From NCBI RefSeq assembly GCF_000418555.1, contig NZ_ATKM01000024.1:124001-188000 (forward strand): 64,000 bases of DNA. Reading direction: 5' to 3'. Positions 45,912-53,397 of the stretch are shown in pieces. The DNA is from Pseudomonas sp. P818. Lineage in GTDB: Bacteria > Pseudomonadota > Gammaproteobacteria > Pseudomonadales > Pseudomonadaceae. The translations under genes were made by a program, and so were the position numbers. The notes under the pieces were generated by a model. The model was not told where the DNA came from. It ran no database searches and saw only the letters and a list, made by a program, of their open reading frames with translations. Positions within the stretch are counted from its first letter, which is position 1. Every line of letters begins with the position of its first letter.

Positions 45912-47090
45912 TTAGAAAAACGCCTGGATACCGGTCTGCGCACGACCGAGGATCAGCGCATGCACGTCATGGGTACCTTCGTAGGTGTTGACCACCTCGA
46001 GGTTGACCAAGTGGCGGGCGATACCGAACTCGTCGCTGATGCCGTTGCCGCCCAGCATGTCGCGCGCCATGCGAGCGATATCCAGCGCCTTGCCACAGCT
46101 GTTGCGCTTCATGATCGAGGTGATTTCCACCGCGGCGGTGCCTTCGTCCTTCATCCGCCCGAGGCGCAGGCAGCCCTGCAGGGCCAAGGTGATTTCGGTC
46201 TGCATGTCCGCCAGCTTCTTCTGAATCAGCTGATTGGCCGCCAGCGGCCGGCCGAACTGGTGGCGATCCAGCACGTACTGGCGCGCGGTGTGCCAGCAGA
46301 ATTCGGCGGCACCCAGCGCGCCCCAGCTGATGCCGTAACGGGCCGAATTCAGACAGGTGAACGGGCCGCGCAGGCCTCGTACGTCCGGGAATGCGTTCTC
46401 TTCGGGGCAGAACACATTGTCCATGACGATCTCGCCGGTGATCGAGGCGCGCAGCCCGACCTTGCCGTGAATCGCCGGCGCGGACAGACCTTGCCAACCC
46501 TTCTCCAGCACGAAGCCGCGAATCTCGCCGGCATCGTCCTTGGCCCAGACCACGAAGACATCGGCGATCGGGCTATTGGTGATCCACATCTTGCTGCCGG
46601 TCAGGCGGTAGCCGCCGTCGACCTTCTTGGCACGGGTGACCATGGAACCCGGATCGGAACCATGATTCGGCTCGGTCAGGCCGAAGCAGCCGATATATTC
46701 GCCGCTGGCCAGCTTGGGCAGATACTTCTGCTTGGTCGCTTCATTGCCGAACTCGTTGATCGGCACCATCACCAACGAAGACTGCACGCTCATCATCGAG
46801 CGATAGCCGGAGTCGATACGCTCCACTTCACGGGCGATCAGGCCGTAGCACACATAGTTGAGACCACTACCACCGTAGGCCTCGGGAATGGTCGCGCCGA
46901 GCAGACCGGTTTCGCCCATCTCGCGGAAGATTTTCGGGTCGGTCTGCTCATGACGGAAAGCTTCCAGCACGCGCGGCGCCAGCTTGTCATCGGCAAACTG
47001 CTGGGCGCTGTCGCGCACCATGCGCTCTTCTTCAGTCAGTTGCTGATCCAGCAGCAGCGGGTCGATCCAGTTGAAGCTTGCCTTGGCCAT
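45912..47090 (-). CDS. gcdH: Glutaryl-CoA dehydrogenase
   Basis: A 392-residue FAD acyl-CoA dehydrogenase that oxidises and decarboxylates glutaryl-CoA to crotonyl-CoA, in lysine and glutarate breakdown. Motifs: CFGLTEPNHGSDPGSM (flavin site), KMWITNSPIADVF, and the catalytic base Glu371 in NTYEGTHDVHALILGRAQTG. The start at 47090 (MAKASFNWIDPLLLDQQLTEEER) is chosen over longer forms because it matches family length and GAGG lies upstream. gcdR is divergent. Confidence 0.96.
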   Translation of the reverse strand: MAKASFNWIDPLLLDQQLTEEERMVRDSAQQFADDKLAPRVLEAFRHEQTDPKIFREMGETGLLGATIPEAYGGSGLNYVCYGLIAREVERIDSGYRSMMSVQSSLVMVPINEFGNEATKQKYLPKLASGEYIGCFGLTEPNHGSDPGSMVTRAKKVDGGYRLTGSKMWITNSPIADVFVVWAKDDAGEIRGFVLEKGWQGLSAPAIHGKVGLRASITGEIVMDNVFCPEENAFPDVRGLRGPFTCLNSARYGISWGALGAAEFCWHTARQYVLDRHQFGRPLAANQLIQKKLADMQTEITLALQGCLRLGRMKDEGTAAVEITSIMKRNSCGKALDIARMARDMLGGNGISDEFGIARHLVNLEVVNTYEGTHDVHALILGRAQTGIQAFF

Positions 47091-47190
47091 CACGAGAAAC
47101 CTCGAAGCGGGGAAGTGAACGGTCGACACTGTCGACCTCGGATGACACAGATCCTAGGCCGGCTTTGCACACAGAACAAACGCAGAATTC

Positions 47191-47259
47191 GCACATACCT
47201 GTGCTTTTTCCTCACTTCGAGATAGCTTAAATGGGTTGTTCCATCGCACATGAGTGAGG
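47191..47259. promoter_or_regulatory. gcdH-gcdR divergent operator region
   Basis: The 180-bp gap between divergent gcdH and gcdR contains GCACA-TACC-TGTGC (47191-47204), a perfect palindrome, and the inverted pair CCTCACT (47210-47216) / AGTGAGG (47253-47259). LysR regulators usually bind such sites between themselves and their target. Which pair is bound is unknown. Confidence 0.45.
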
Positions 47260-47270
47260 CTTACGCATAA

Positions 47271-48167
47271 ATGCGCCGCAAGATCCCCAGCACAGCCGCC
47301 CTGGTCGCCTTCGAGTCAGCGGCTCGCCACCAGAGCTTCACCAAGGCTGCCGACGAGCTGAACCTGACGCAGAGCGCGGTCTGCAGGCAGATCGGCGGCC
47401 TGGAAAGTTTTCTCAATGTCGAGCTGTTCCGCCGCTCACGGCGCGGGGTGGTGCTAACCGAGGCCGGCGTTGCCTATAGCCGCAAGGTAGCGGCGCAGCT
47501 CGACGCAGTGGAGCGTGACACCCTGGCATTGATGGGCAACCAGGGCACCGCCAGCATCGAGCTGGCGGTGGTCCCTACCTTCGGCACGCAGTGGCTGCTG
47601 CCACGCCTGCGCGCCTTTCAGCAACTGCATCCGGAAGTGACGGTGCACCTGACCAATCGCACACGCCCCTTCCTGTTCGCCGACACCCATTTCGATGCCG
47701 CCATCTACTATGGAGATGCCGAATGGTCAGGCACGCAGGCTCATTTCCTGATGCACGAGCATCTGCTGCCGGTCTGCAGCCCGGCGCTGCTGGGCGATGA
47801 GCCCGCCACGGCCGAACGTATCGCTGCGCTGCCACTGCTGCAGCAGACCACTCGCCCCTATGCCTGGCGCCAATGGTTCGCCGCTCAGGGCATGAGCGTT
47901 CCTCGCGACATGACCGGCCCACGCCTGGAGCTGTTTTCCATGTTGGCCCAGGCAGCACGGCATGAGATGGGCATTGCACTGATCCCACCATTCCTGATTC
48001 AGCGCGAGCTGGAAGAAGGAAGCCTGGTCATCGCCCTCGACCGTGCCGTTCCCAACAACGACCGCGCCTATTACCTGATGGTGCCGGAGCGCAAGGCCGA
48101 GTCCTCGGCGCTCAAAGCCTTCCGTGACTGGCTGCTCGCGCAGGCCGCCACCTATCGCCAAGCATGA
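47271..48167 (+). CDS. gcdR: LysR regulator of glutarate genes
   Basis: A 298-residue LysR-type regulator. HTH about residues 10-65 (AARHQSFTKAADELNLTQSAVCRQIGGLESFLNVELFRRSRRGVVLTEAG); the GcvA-like substrate domain starts near 92 (IELAVVPTFGTQWLLPRLRAFQQLHPEV). Divergent to gcdH and its CoA-transferase, matching GcdR of other Pseudomonas, which activates gcdH with glutarate. ATG at 47271; GAGG lies 12 bases upstream. Confidence 0.92.
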   Translation: MRRKIPSTAALVAFESAARHQSFTKAADELNLTQSAVCRQIGGLESFLNVELFRRSRRGVVLTEAGVAYSRKVAAQLDAVERDTLALMGNQGTASIELAVVPTFGTQWLLPRLRAFQQLHPEVTVHLTNRTRPFLFADTHFDAAIYYGDAEWSGTQAHFLMHEHLLPVCSPALLGDEPATAERIAALPLLQQTTRPYAWRQWFAAQGMSVPRDMTGPRLELFSMLAQAARHEMGIALIPPFLIQRELEEGSLVIALDRAVPNNDRAYYLMVPERKAESSALKAFRDWLLAQAATYRQA

Positions 48168-48639
48168 AAACCTCCGAGCCCATGATGCCAAGCCAGCACC
48201 CGAGCACCATAGAAAGCCGAGAAAAGTACTGGTAGCGCAATAGCGGTCACACTACAACGCCACTCTCGCATCTATCCGCGCCACACCAGTACTTTCGGGG
48301 TATTCAACTATTTCGAACGATAGCGTTCGCCACTTTTCACACGACAGTCAAAGCGACCAACGGTCATTCGACTGGTGAATGGCGGAAGCCCCCTGAAAGC
48401 CTCTTGAAACCTGCCTTCGCTCAGAGATGACGCGGCCTGCACGCAGTATAAAAATCCCTCATAGACCTATTACTTGTAGTAATCCATTTTTTTTACTCCA
48501 TAACTTCTTGTAAGGGTCAGCGTTCGATTGCACAATCGCGGCGCCCACCACGTTCGGGCAGGTTTTGTGCTGATCCCCAATCGCCGGCGCGCCAGCGCAG
48601 TGCACCGGTTCACAAAAAAGATCACGCAGGAGATTAGAA
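48168..48639. other. Intergenic region and pntAA leader
   Basis: A 472-bp gap with no convincing gene. The stretch 48440-48510 is AT-rich with an eight-T run near 48487-48494 and probably holds the pntAA promoter, but I could not assign -35 and -10 with confidence. Palindromes CGAACG-ATAG-CGTTCG (about 48314-48329) and CGATTG-CA-CAATCG (48525-48538) are candidate protein sites. A 60-residue-scale leftward frame here has no coding character. Confidence 0.5.
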
Positions 48640-49761
48640 GTGCACATCGGTGTTCCTCTCGAAACCCATGCCGGGGAGACGCGGGTTGCCGCGACCCCAG
48701 AGACCATCAAGAAGCTGGTCGGCCAAGGTCATCAGGTGACCGTACAGGCCGGCGCCGGCATCAGCGCCAGCATTCCGGACAGCGCTTATGAGGCTGCTGG
48801 CGCGACCATTGGCAACGAGTCGAGCGCTTTTGGTGCCGACCTCGTGCTGAAGGTGGTCGCACCAACCGAAGCCGAACTGGCACACATGAAAGCCGGGGCC
48901 GTGTTGGTTGGCATGCTCAACCCGTTCTGCAACGACACCATTGCGCGCATGAATGCCCGCGGCGTCACTGCTTTCGCCCTGGAAGCCGCACCACGTACCT
49001 CCCGCGCACAGAGCCTGGACGTATTGAGCTCGCAGGCCAACATCTCCGGCTACAAGGCGGTGATGCTCGCCGCCAATCACTACCCGCGCTTCATGCCGAT
49101 GCTGATGACCGCTGCCGGTACCGTTAAGGCCGCGCGCGTGCTGATTCTCGGCGCAGGCGTCGCGGGTCTGCAGGCCATTGCCACGGCCAAGCGCCTGGGA
49201 GCGGTGATCGAGGCGTCCGATGTGCGTCCGGCGGTGAAGGAACAGATCGAATCGCTCGGTGCCAAGTTCGTCGATGTACCCTTCGAGACCGATGAGGAGC
49301 GCGAGTGCGCCCAAGGCGTCGGCGGCTATGCCCGTCCCATGCCGCAGTCCTGGATGGAACGCCAGGCCAAGGCCGTGCATGAGCGCGCCAAGCAGGCCGA
49401 TATCGTCATCACCACCGCGCTGATCCCGGGCCGCAAGGCGCCAACGCTGCTGCACGAAGCCACCGTGCAGGAAATGAAGCCGGGCTCGGTGGTCATCGAC
49501 CTGGCCGCAGCGCAAGGCGGCAACTGCCCACTGACCGAAGCCGACCAGGTGGTGGTCAAGCACGGCGTGACCCTCGTCGGCCATACCAACCTGGCCGCGC
49601 TGGTACCGGCGGACGCCTCCGCGCTCTATGCACGCAACCTGCTGGACTTCCTCAAGCTCGTGATCGACAAGGAAGGCCAGTTCCAGCTCAACCTCGAAGA
49701 CGACATCGTCGCGGCCTGCCTGATGTGCAACGCCGGCGAAATCGTGCGCAAGAACGGCTAA
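48640..49761 (+). CDS. pntAA: NAD(P) transhydrogenase alpha subunit, part 1
   Basis: A 373-residue soluble NAD(H)-binding domain (dI) of proton-translocating transhydrogenase. The start HIGVPLETHAGETRVAATPETI matches the AlaDH/PNT N-terminal domain. The Rossmann loop is LILGAGVAGLQAIATAKRLGA, followed by EASDVRPAVKEQIESLGAKF. Start is GTG at 48640 with AGGAG before it. Hydride passes from NADH to NADP+ using the proton gradient. Split alpha subunit as in other Pseudomonas. Confidence 0.96.
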   Translation: MHIGVPLETHAGETRVAATPETIKKLVGQGHQVTVQAGAGISASIPDSAYEAAGATIGNESSAFGADLVLKVVAPTEAELAHMKAGAVLVGMLNPFCNDTIARMNARGVTAFALEAAPRTSRAQSLDVLSSQANISGYKAVMLAANHYPRFMPMLMTAAGTVKAARVLILGAGVAGLQAIATAKRLGAVIEASDVRPAVKEQIESLGAKFVDVPFETDEERECAQGVGGYARPMPQSWMERQAKAVHERAKQADIVITTALIPGRKAPTLLHEATVQEMKPGSVVIDLAAAQGGNCPLTEADQVVVKHGVTLVGHTNLAALVPADASALYARNLLDFLKLVIDKEGQFQLNLEDDIVAACLMCNAGEIVRKNG

Positions 49762-49772
49762 GGAGTAGAGAC

Positions 49773-50084
49773 ATGGACCTGATTTCCGACGGTATCTACA
49801 ACCTGATCATTTTCGTGCTGGCCATCTATGTCGGCTACCACGTGGTCTGGAACGTCACCCCGGCCCTGCACACCCCGCTGATGGCCGTGACCAACGCCAT
49901 TTCCGCCATCGTGATCGTCGGCGCCATGCTGGCCGCCGCCCTCACCGTCACCCCGCTGGGCAAGGCCATGGGCACCCTGGCCGTGGCCCTGGCGGCGGTC
50001 AACGTGTTTGGTGGCTTCCTGGTCACCCGACGCATGCTGGAAATGTTCAAGAAGAAGGCCCCCAAGGCCCAGGCGGAGAAGTAA
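49773..50084 (+). CDS. pntAB: NAD(P) transhydrogenase alpha subunit, part 2
   Basis: A 103-residue membrane piece (part of dII) with three to four helices (IYNLIIFVLAIYVGYHVVW, LMAVTNAISAIVIVGAMLAAAL, LAVALAAVNVFGGFLVTRRML) and a Lys-rich tail. AGGAGTAGAG precedes the ATG. It sits 11 bp after pntAA and 3 bp before pntB, so one operon makes the complete enzyme. Confidence 0.95.
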   Translation: MDLISDGIYNLIIFVLAIYVGYHVVWNVTPALHTPLMAVTNAISAIVIVGAMLAAALTVTPLGKAMGTLAVALAAVNVFGGFLVTRRMLEMFKKKAPKAQAEK

Positions 50085-50087
50085 GCG

Positions 50088-51524
50088 ATGAGCATGAACC
50101 TGATCACTGTTCTCTACCTCGTCGCCTCGGTGTGTTTCATCCAGGCGCTCAAGGGTTTGTCGCACCCGACCACCTCGCGTCGCGGCAACCTGTTCGGCAT
50201 GGTCGGTATGGCCATCGCCGTGCTCACCACTATCGGCCTGATCCACAAGCTGGGCAGCGAGCTGGCCGTACAGGGCCTGGGCTTCGTCATCGTTGGCCTG
50301 CTGGTCGGTGGCAGCATCGGCACCATCATGGCCAAGCGCGTGGAAATGACCAAGATGCCAGAACTGGTCGCCTTCATGCACAGCATGATCGGCCTGGCCG
50401 CTGTATTCATCGCCATCGCCGCCGTCGTCGAGCCGCAGTCGCTGGGCATCGTCGCCAGCATGGCCGACCCGATCCCGGCTGGTAACCGCCTGGAGCTGTT
50501 CCTCGGTGCGGCCATTGGTGCCATCACCTTCTCCGGTTCGGTGATCGCCTTCGGCAAGCTGTCGGGCAAGTACAAGTTCCGCCTGTTCCAGGGCGCCCCG
50601 GTGGTATTCAAGGGTCAGCACCTGCTGAACCTGGCCGTTGGCCTGGCGATTGTCGGTCTGGGTCTGATGTACACCTTCACTGGCGACATCACCTCCTTCG
50701 CCATCCTGGTGGCGCTGGCCTTCGTCATCGGTGTGCTGATCATCATCCCGATCGGCGGCGCCGACATGCCGGTGGTGGTGTCGATGCTCAACAGCTACTC
50801 GGGCTGGGCCGCGGCCGGTATCGGCTTCTCGCTGAACAACTCGATGCTGATCGTCGCAGGCTCCCTGGTGGGCTCTTCGGGTGCGATCCTCTCGTACATC
50901 ATGTGCAAGGCGATGAACCGTTCGTTCTTCAACGTCATCCTCGGTGGCTTCGGCGCCGATGCCGACGCGGGTGCCGCCGGCGGCAGCCAGGAGCAGCGCA
51001 GCGTGAAGTCGGGATCAAGCGATGACGCCGCCTTCCTGCTGACCAACGCCGACACCGTGGTCATCGTCCCTGGTTATGGCCTGGCCGTGGCCCGCGCGCA
51101 GCACGCACTGATGGAACTGGCAGAGAAGCTGACCCACCGCGGCGTGACCGTGAAGTATGCGATCCACCCGGTAGCCGGCCGTATGCCGGGCCATATGAAC
51201 GTGCTGCTGGCCGAGGCCGAAGTGCCCTACGAGCAGGTGTTCGAGATGGAGGACATCAACTCCGAATTCGGCCAGACCGACGTGGTGCTGGTGCTCGGCG
51301 CCAACGACGTGGTCAACCCGGCGGCGAAGAACGATCCGAAGTCGCCGATCGCCGGCATGCCGATCCTCGAGGCGTACAAGGCCAAGACCGTGATCGTCAA
51401 CAAGCGCTCGATGGCTTCCGGTTACGCCGGCCTGGACAATGAACTGTTCTACATGGACAAGACCATGATGGTCTTCGGCGACGCCAAGAAGGTCATCGAG
51501 GACATGGTCAAGGCCGTGGAATAA
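50088..51524 (+). CDS. pntB: NAD(P) transhydrogenase beta subunit
   Basis: A 478-residue subunit with the remaining membrane helices (first 265 residues; SMIGLAAVFIAIAAVVEPQ, GGADMPVVVSMLNSYSGWAAAGIGFSLNN) and the NADP(H)-binding dIII at the end (VVIVPGYGLAVARAQHALMELAEKL, GANDVVNPAAKNDPKSPIAGMPILE, KRSMASGYAGLDNELFY). It is complete and ends the operon with a clear terminator. Confidence 0.97.
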   Translation: MSMNLITVLYLVASVCFIQALKGLSHPTTSRRGNLFGMVGMAIAVLTTIGLIHKLGSELAVQGLGFVIVGLLVGGSIGTIMAKRVEMTKMPELVAFMHSMIGLAAVFIAIAAVVEPQSLGIVASMADPIPAGNRLELFLGAAIGAITFSGSVIAFGKLSGKYKFRLFQGAPVVFKGQHLLNLAVGLAIVGLGLMYTFTGDITSFAILVALAFVIGVLIIIPIGGADMPVVVSMLNSYSGWAAAGIGFSLNNSMLIVAGSLVGSSGAILSYIMCKAMNRSFFNVILGGFGADADAGAAGGSQEQRSVKSGSSDDAAFLLTNADTVVIVPGYGLAVARAQHALMELAEKLTHRGVTVKYAIHPVAGRMPGHMNVLLAEAEVPYEQVFEMEDINSEFGQTDVVLVLGANDVVNPAAKNDPKSPIAGMPILEAYKAKTVIVNKRSMASGYAGLDNELFYMDKTMMVFGDAKKVIEDMVKAVE

Positions 51525-51543
51525 GGCCTGACCAATCAGACAG

Positions 51544-51568
51544 GAAACCCGGCCATGTGCCGGGTTTC
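51544..51568 (+). terminator. Terminator of the pnt operon
   Basis: GAAACCCGGC (51544-51553), CATGT loop and GCCGGGTTTC (51559-51568) form a perfect 10-bp stem followed by TCATTTTC, 20 bp after pntB. Confidence 0.9.
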
Positions 51569-51882
51569 TCATTTTCAGCACCAGCCGAAAAATTGATTTT
51601 CAGGTCAACCACCACAACAGATCAATTTAAAACTGTACTGCTACAAAACCAGATACTTTCAGGTTGCACCTAGTTAAAAATCTCGTATAAATCGGTTGCA
51701 CCCAGTTTTTTCACTTATGGCCAGTACAGTTTATTCAAATCCTGACCGAACAGTTACAAAGCAACCTATCTAATAGCACAACAATTTCATCCAGCTGTGA
51801 CTACTGAGTCCCGCCTGCGCTCGGGATAATTTGCTCATCGAAAGCAAACACCAGACCCGCCACAAGCGGAAGGATGACCACC
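51569..51882. promoter_or_regulatory. Control region of the first DUF1127 gene
   Basis: A 314-bp AT-rich gap without a gene. It holds AACTGTACTG (51631-51640) and its inverse CAGTACAGTT (51722-51731), and a direct repeat GGTTGCACCTAGTT / GGTTGCACCCAGTT at 51662-51675 and 51694-51707, 32 bp apart (three helical turns). The arrangement looks like an operator array. CTGTAC-type palindromes are typical of MocR/GntR-type regulators; no such gene is in the window. Confidence 0.6.
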
Positions 51883-52098
51883 ATGGAACGTACCCTCAGT
51901 TCCGCCCTGCTTCAAACTCACAGCGTTGCCAGCGATAAGTCGTCCTGGCCGCTCCGTGTGATTGCCACCCTCAGCCTGTGGCAGCGCCGCATCGTCAGCC
52001 GTCGTCAACTGGCTCGACTGGATGCCCGTCTGCTGGCTGACGCCGGCATCAGCGAAAATCAGCGTTACGTCGAACTGCAGAAGCCGTTCTGGCGTTAA
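51883..52098 (+). CDS. DUF1127 small protein
   Basis: A 71-residue basic protein ending LARLDARLLADAGISENQRYVELQKPFWR, the DUF1127 hallmark with terminal KPFWR. DUF1127 proteins in other bacteria act in phosphate, carbon and RNA-turnover control; the role here is unknown. The ATG at 51883 is preferred because AAGG lies nine bases before it; the ATG at 51874 overlaps that site. The second DUF1127 gene lies 223 bp downstream. Confidence 0.85.
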   Translation: MERTLSSALLQTHSVASDKSSWPLRVIATLSLWQRRIVSRRQLARLDARLLADAGISENQRYVELQKPFWR

Positions 52099-52201
52099 CA
52101 CACCGCTTTGCTCCATCCCAAGTTGGGATCTTCTGAGAGCTCCACCGTCTCTGCTGCGGTGGGGCTTTCGTTTTATCTGCCACAGTCATCGCCCAGGCGA
52201 G

Positions 52202-52292
52202 CAGTACAGTTGCCATAAAACCGCTACTGCCCCCGCACAATTCTCTTCGTTTGTATCTGCTCAGCCGAGCGCACTTGCGACACCCTGTACTG
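52202..52292. promoter_or_regulatory. CTGTACTG operator pair before the second DUF1127 gene
   Basis: CAGTACAGTT (52202-52211) and CTGTACTG (52285-52292) repeat the inverted motif seen before the first DUF1127 gene, here in the opposite order and about 30 to 120 bp upstream of the ATG. Confidence 0.55.
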
Positions 52293-52321
52293 CCACCCTT
52301 GTCTGTCGACGGGAGCACGCC

Positions 52322-52525
52322 ATGGATCGCACTCACCAACCCCTCTCACCACCTGTAAGTGCCAAGGCTCCGAGCTGGCTGGGTCTATATGCGACGCTGC
52401 ATCAGTGGCAACGCAACCGGCGCACCCGCCAACAGCTCGCTCAACTCAACGATCAGCAACTGGCTGACGCCGGCATCAGTGCCGCACAGCGTGAGCAGGA
52501 ACTGGCCAAGCCATTTTGGCGCTGA
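52322..52525 (+). CDS. Second DUF1127 small protein
   Basis: A 67-residue basic protein (LHQWQRNRRTRQQLAQLNDQQLADAGISAAQREQELAKPFWR) with the same LADAGIS and KPFWR ending as its neighbour; the two are paralogs differing in the N-terminal half. GGGAG seven bases before the ATG at 52322 supports the start. The frame stays open upstream for 120 codons but that part overlaps the first gene and the operator. Confidence 0.85.
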   Translation: MDRTHQPLSPPVSAKAPSWLGLYATLHQWQRNRRTRQQLAQLNDQQLADAGISAAQREQELAKPFWR

Positions 52526-52607
52526 GCCAGCAATGGAGCGACGAGGCACGTTGGGCTAAGCTGCGCAGGCGGGCAGAACATCGACCCGCCCCATCGGAGT
52601 TAGCCCA

Positions 52608-52931
52608 ATGCCCCTGAACAAATCCCTGATCGCAGCCCTGCTATCGTTAGGTCTGGTGAGCTGCGCCTGGGCCAGCAGCCTGGTCGCGACCACCGATACC
52701 CTGGGCGGAGCCTTGGCTGGTACCGCCGAGGGCACATCGGACGCCACCAGCTCGCTGCGTGACATGAAACAGCTGCGTGCAGCCCGTGATGATGCCGCCA
52801 GTTTCGTCGCGAGCAGCGGAGCCATTCGCAGCGCCCGGCTCGAAGCGGCCCTTCTGCTGATTCGCAGCCATGCCCCCCAGCTGGTGAAGGCCGATGACCT
52901 TGCATTGGCCCAGGCCATTCTCAGTCTGTGA
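52608..52931 (+). CDS. DUF2388 exported small protein
   Basis: A 107-residue protein with a signal peptide (cleavage after ASCAWA, about residue 22). The mature part has SLRDMKQLRAARDDAASFVASSGAIRSARLEAALLLIR, shared with the next gene. Function is unknown; DUF2388 proteins are small, secreted and common in Pseudomonas. A G/C-rich hairpin at about 53006-53028 separates it from the second paralog. Confidence 0.85.
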   Translation: MPLNKSLIAALLSLGLVSCAWASSLVATTDTLGGALAGTAEGTSDATSSLRDMKQLRAARDDAASFVASSGAIRSARLEAALLLIRSHAPQLVKADDLALAQAILSL

Positions 52932-53076
52932 AAACTTTGCACACGTCTGGCGAATGGCTCGCTGCTGACCGCCGGCGCTGCGCCCCGTAAACTTCGCCCA
53001 CCTGCCCGGCCGCGGGGAACCGCGCCGGCCTGCCTACGTCAAATCGTCCGTTCTGCCGTTCTCGGAGCTATTCATC

Positions 53077-53397
53077 ATGCGTCGTTCATTCGCCATCGCC
53101 TTCACCGCCTGCGCCCTGTTCAGCGGTATCGCTCAGGCGCAAACCGTGGTCGCCACCAGCAACATCGTGGTGCGCGCCCTGGATCGCAGCATCAACTTCA
53201 CATCCGACACCACCACTTCGCTGCGCGACATGAAAGCCGTGGTCCAGGCTCGTGACGACGCCGCCAGCTTCGTCGCCAGCGCCGGTGAAATTCGCGGCGC
53301 GCAACTGGAAGCCGCGCTGCAAACCATTCGCCAGCAACTACCCGAAGCGCAGGCCGCCAGCGACCTGCAACTGGCCGAAGCCATTCTCGCTCTGTGA
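53077..53397 (+). CDS. DUF2388 exported small protein, second copy
   Basis: A 106-residue paralog of the gene at 52608, with a signal peptide ending SGIAQA (about residue 21). The motif SLRDMKAVVQARDDAASFVASAGEIRGAQLEAALQTIRQQLP is conserved. Its stop codon overlaps the GTG start of the DUF4105 gene (GTGA), so the two proteins are probably made together. Confidence 0.87.
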   Translation: MRRSFAIAFTACALFSGIAQAQTVVATSNIVVRALDRSINFTSDTTTSLRDMKAVVQARDDAASFVASAGEIRGAQLEAALQTIRQQLPEAQAASDLQLAEAILAL

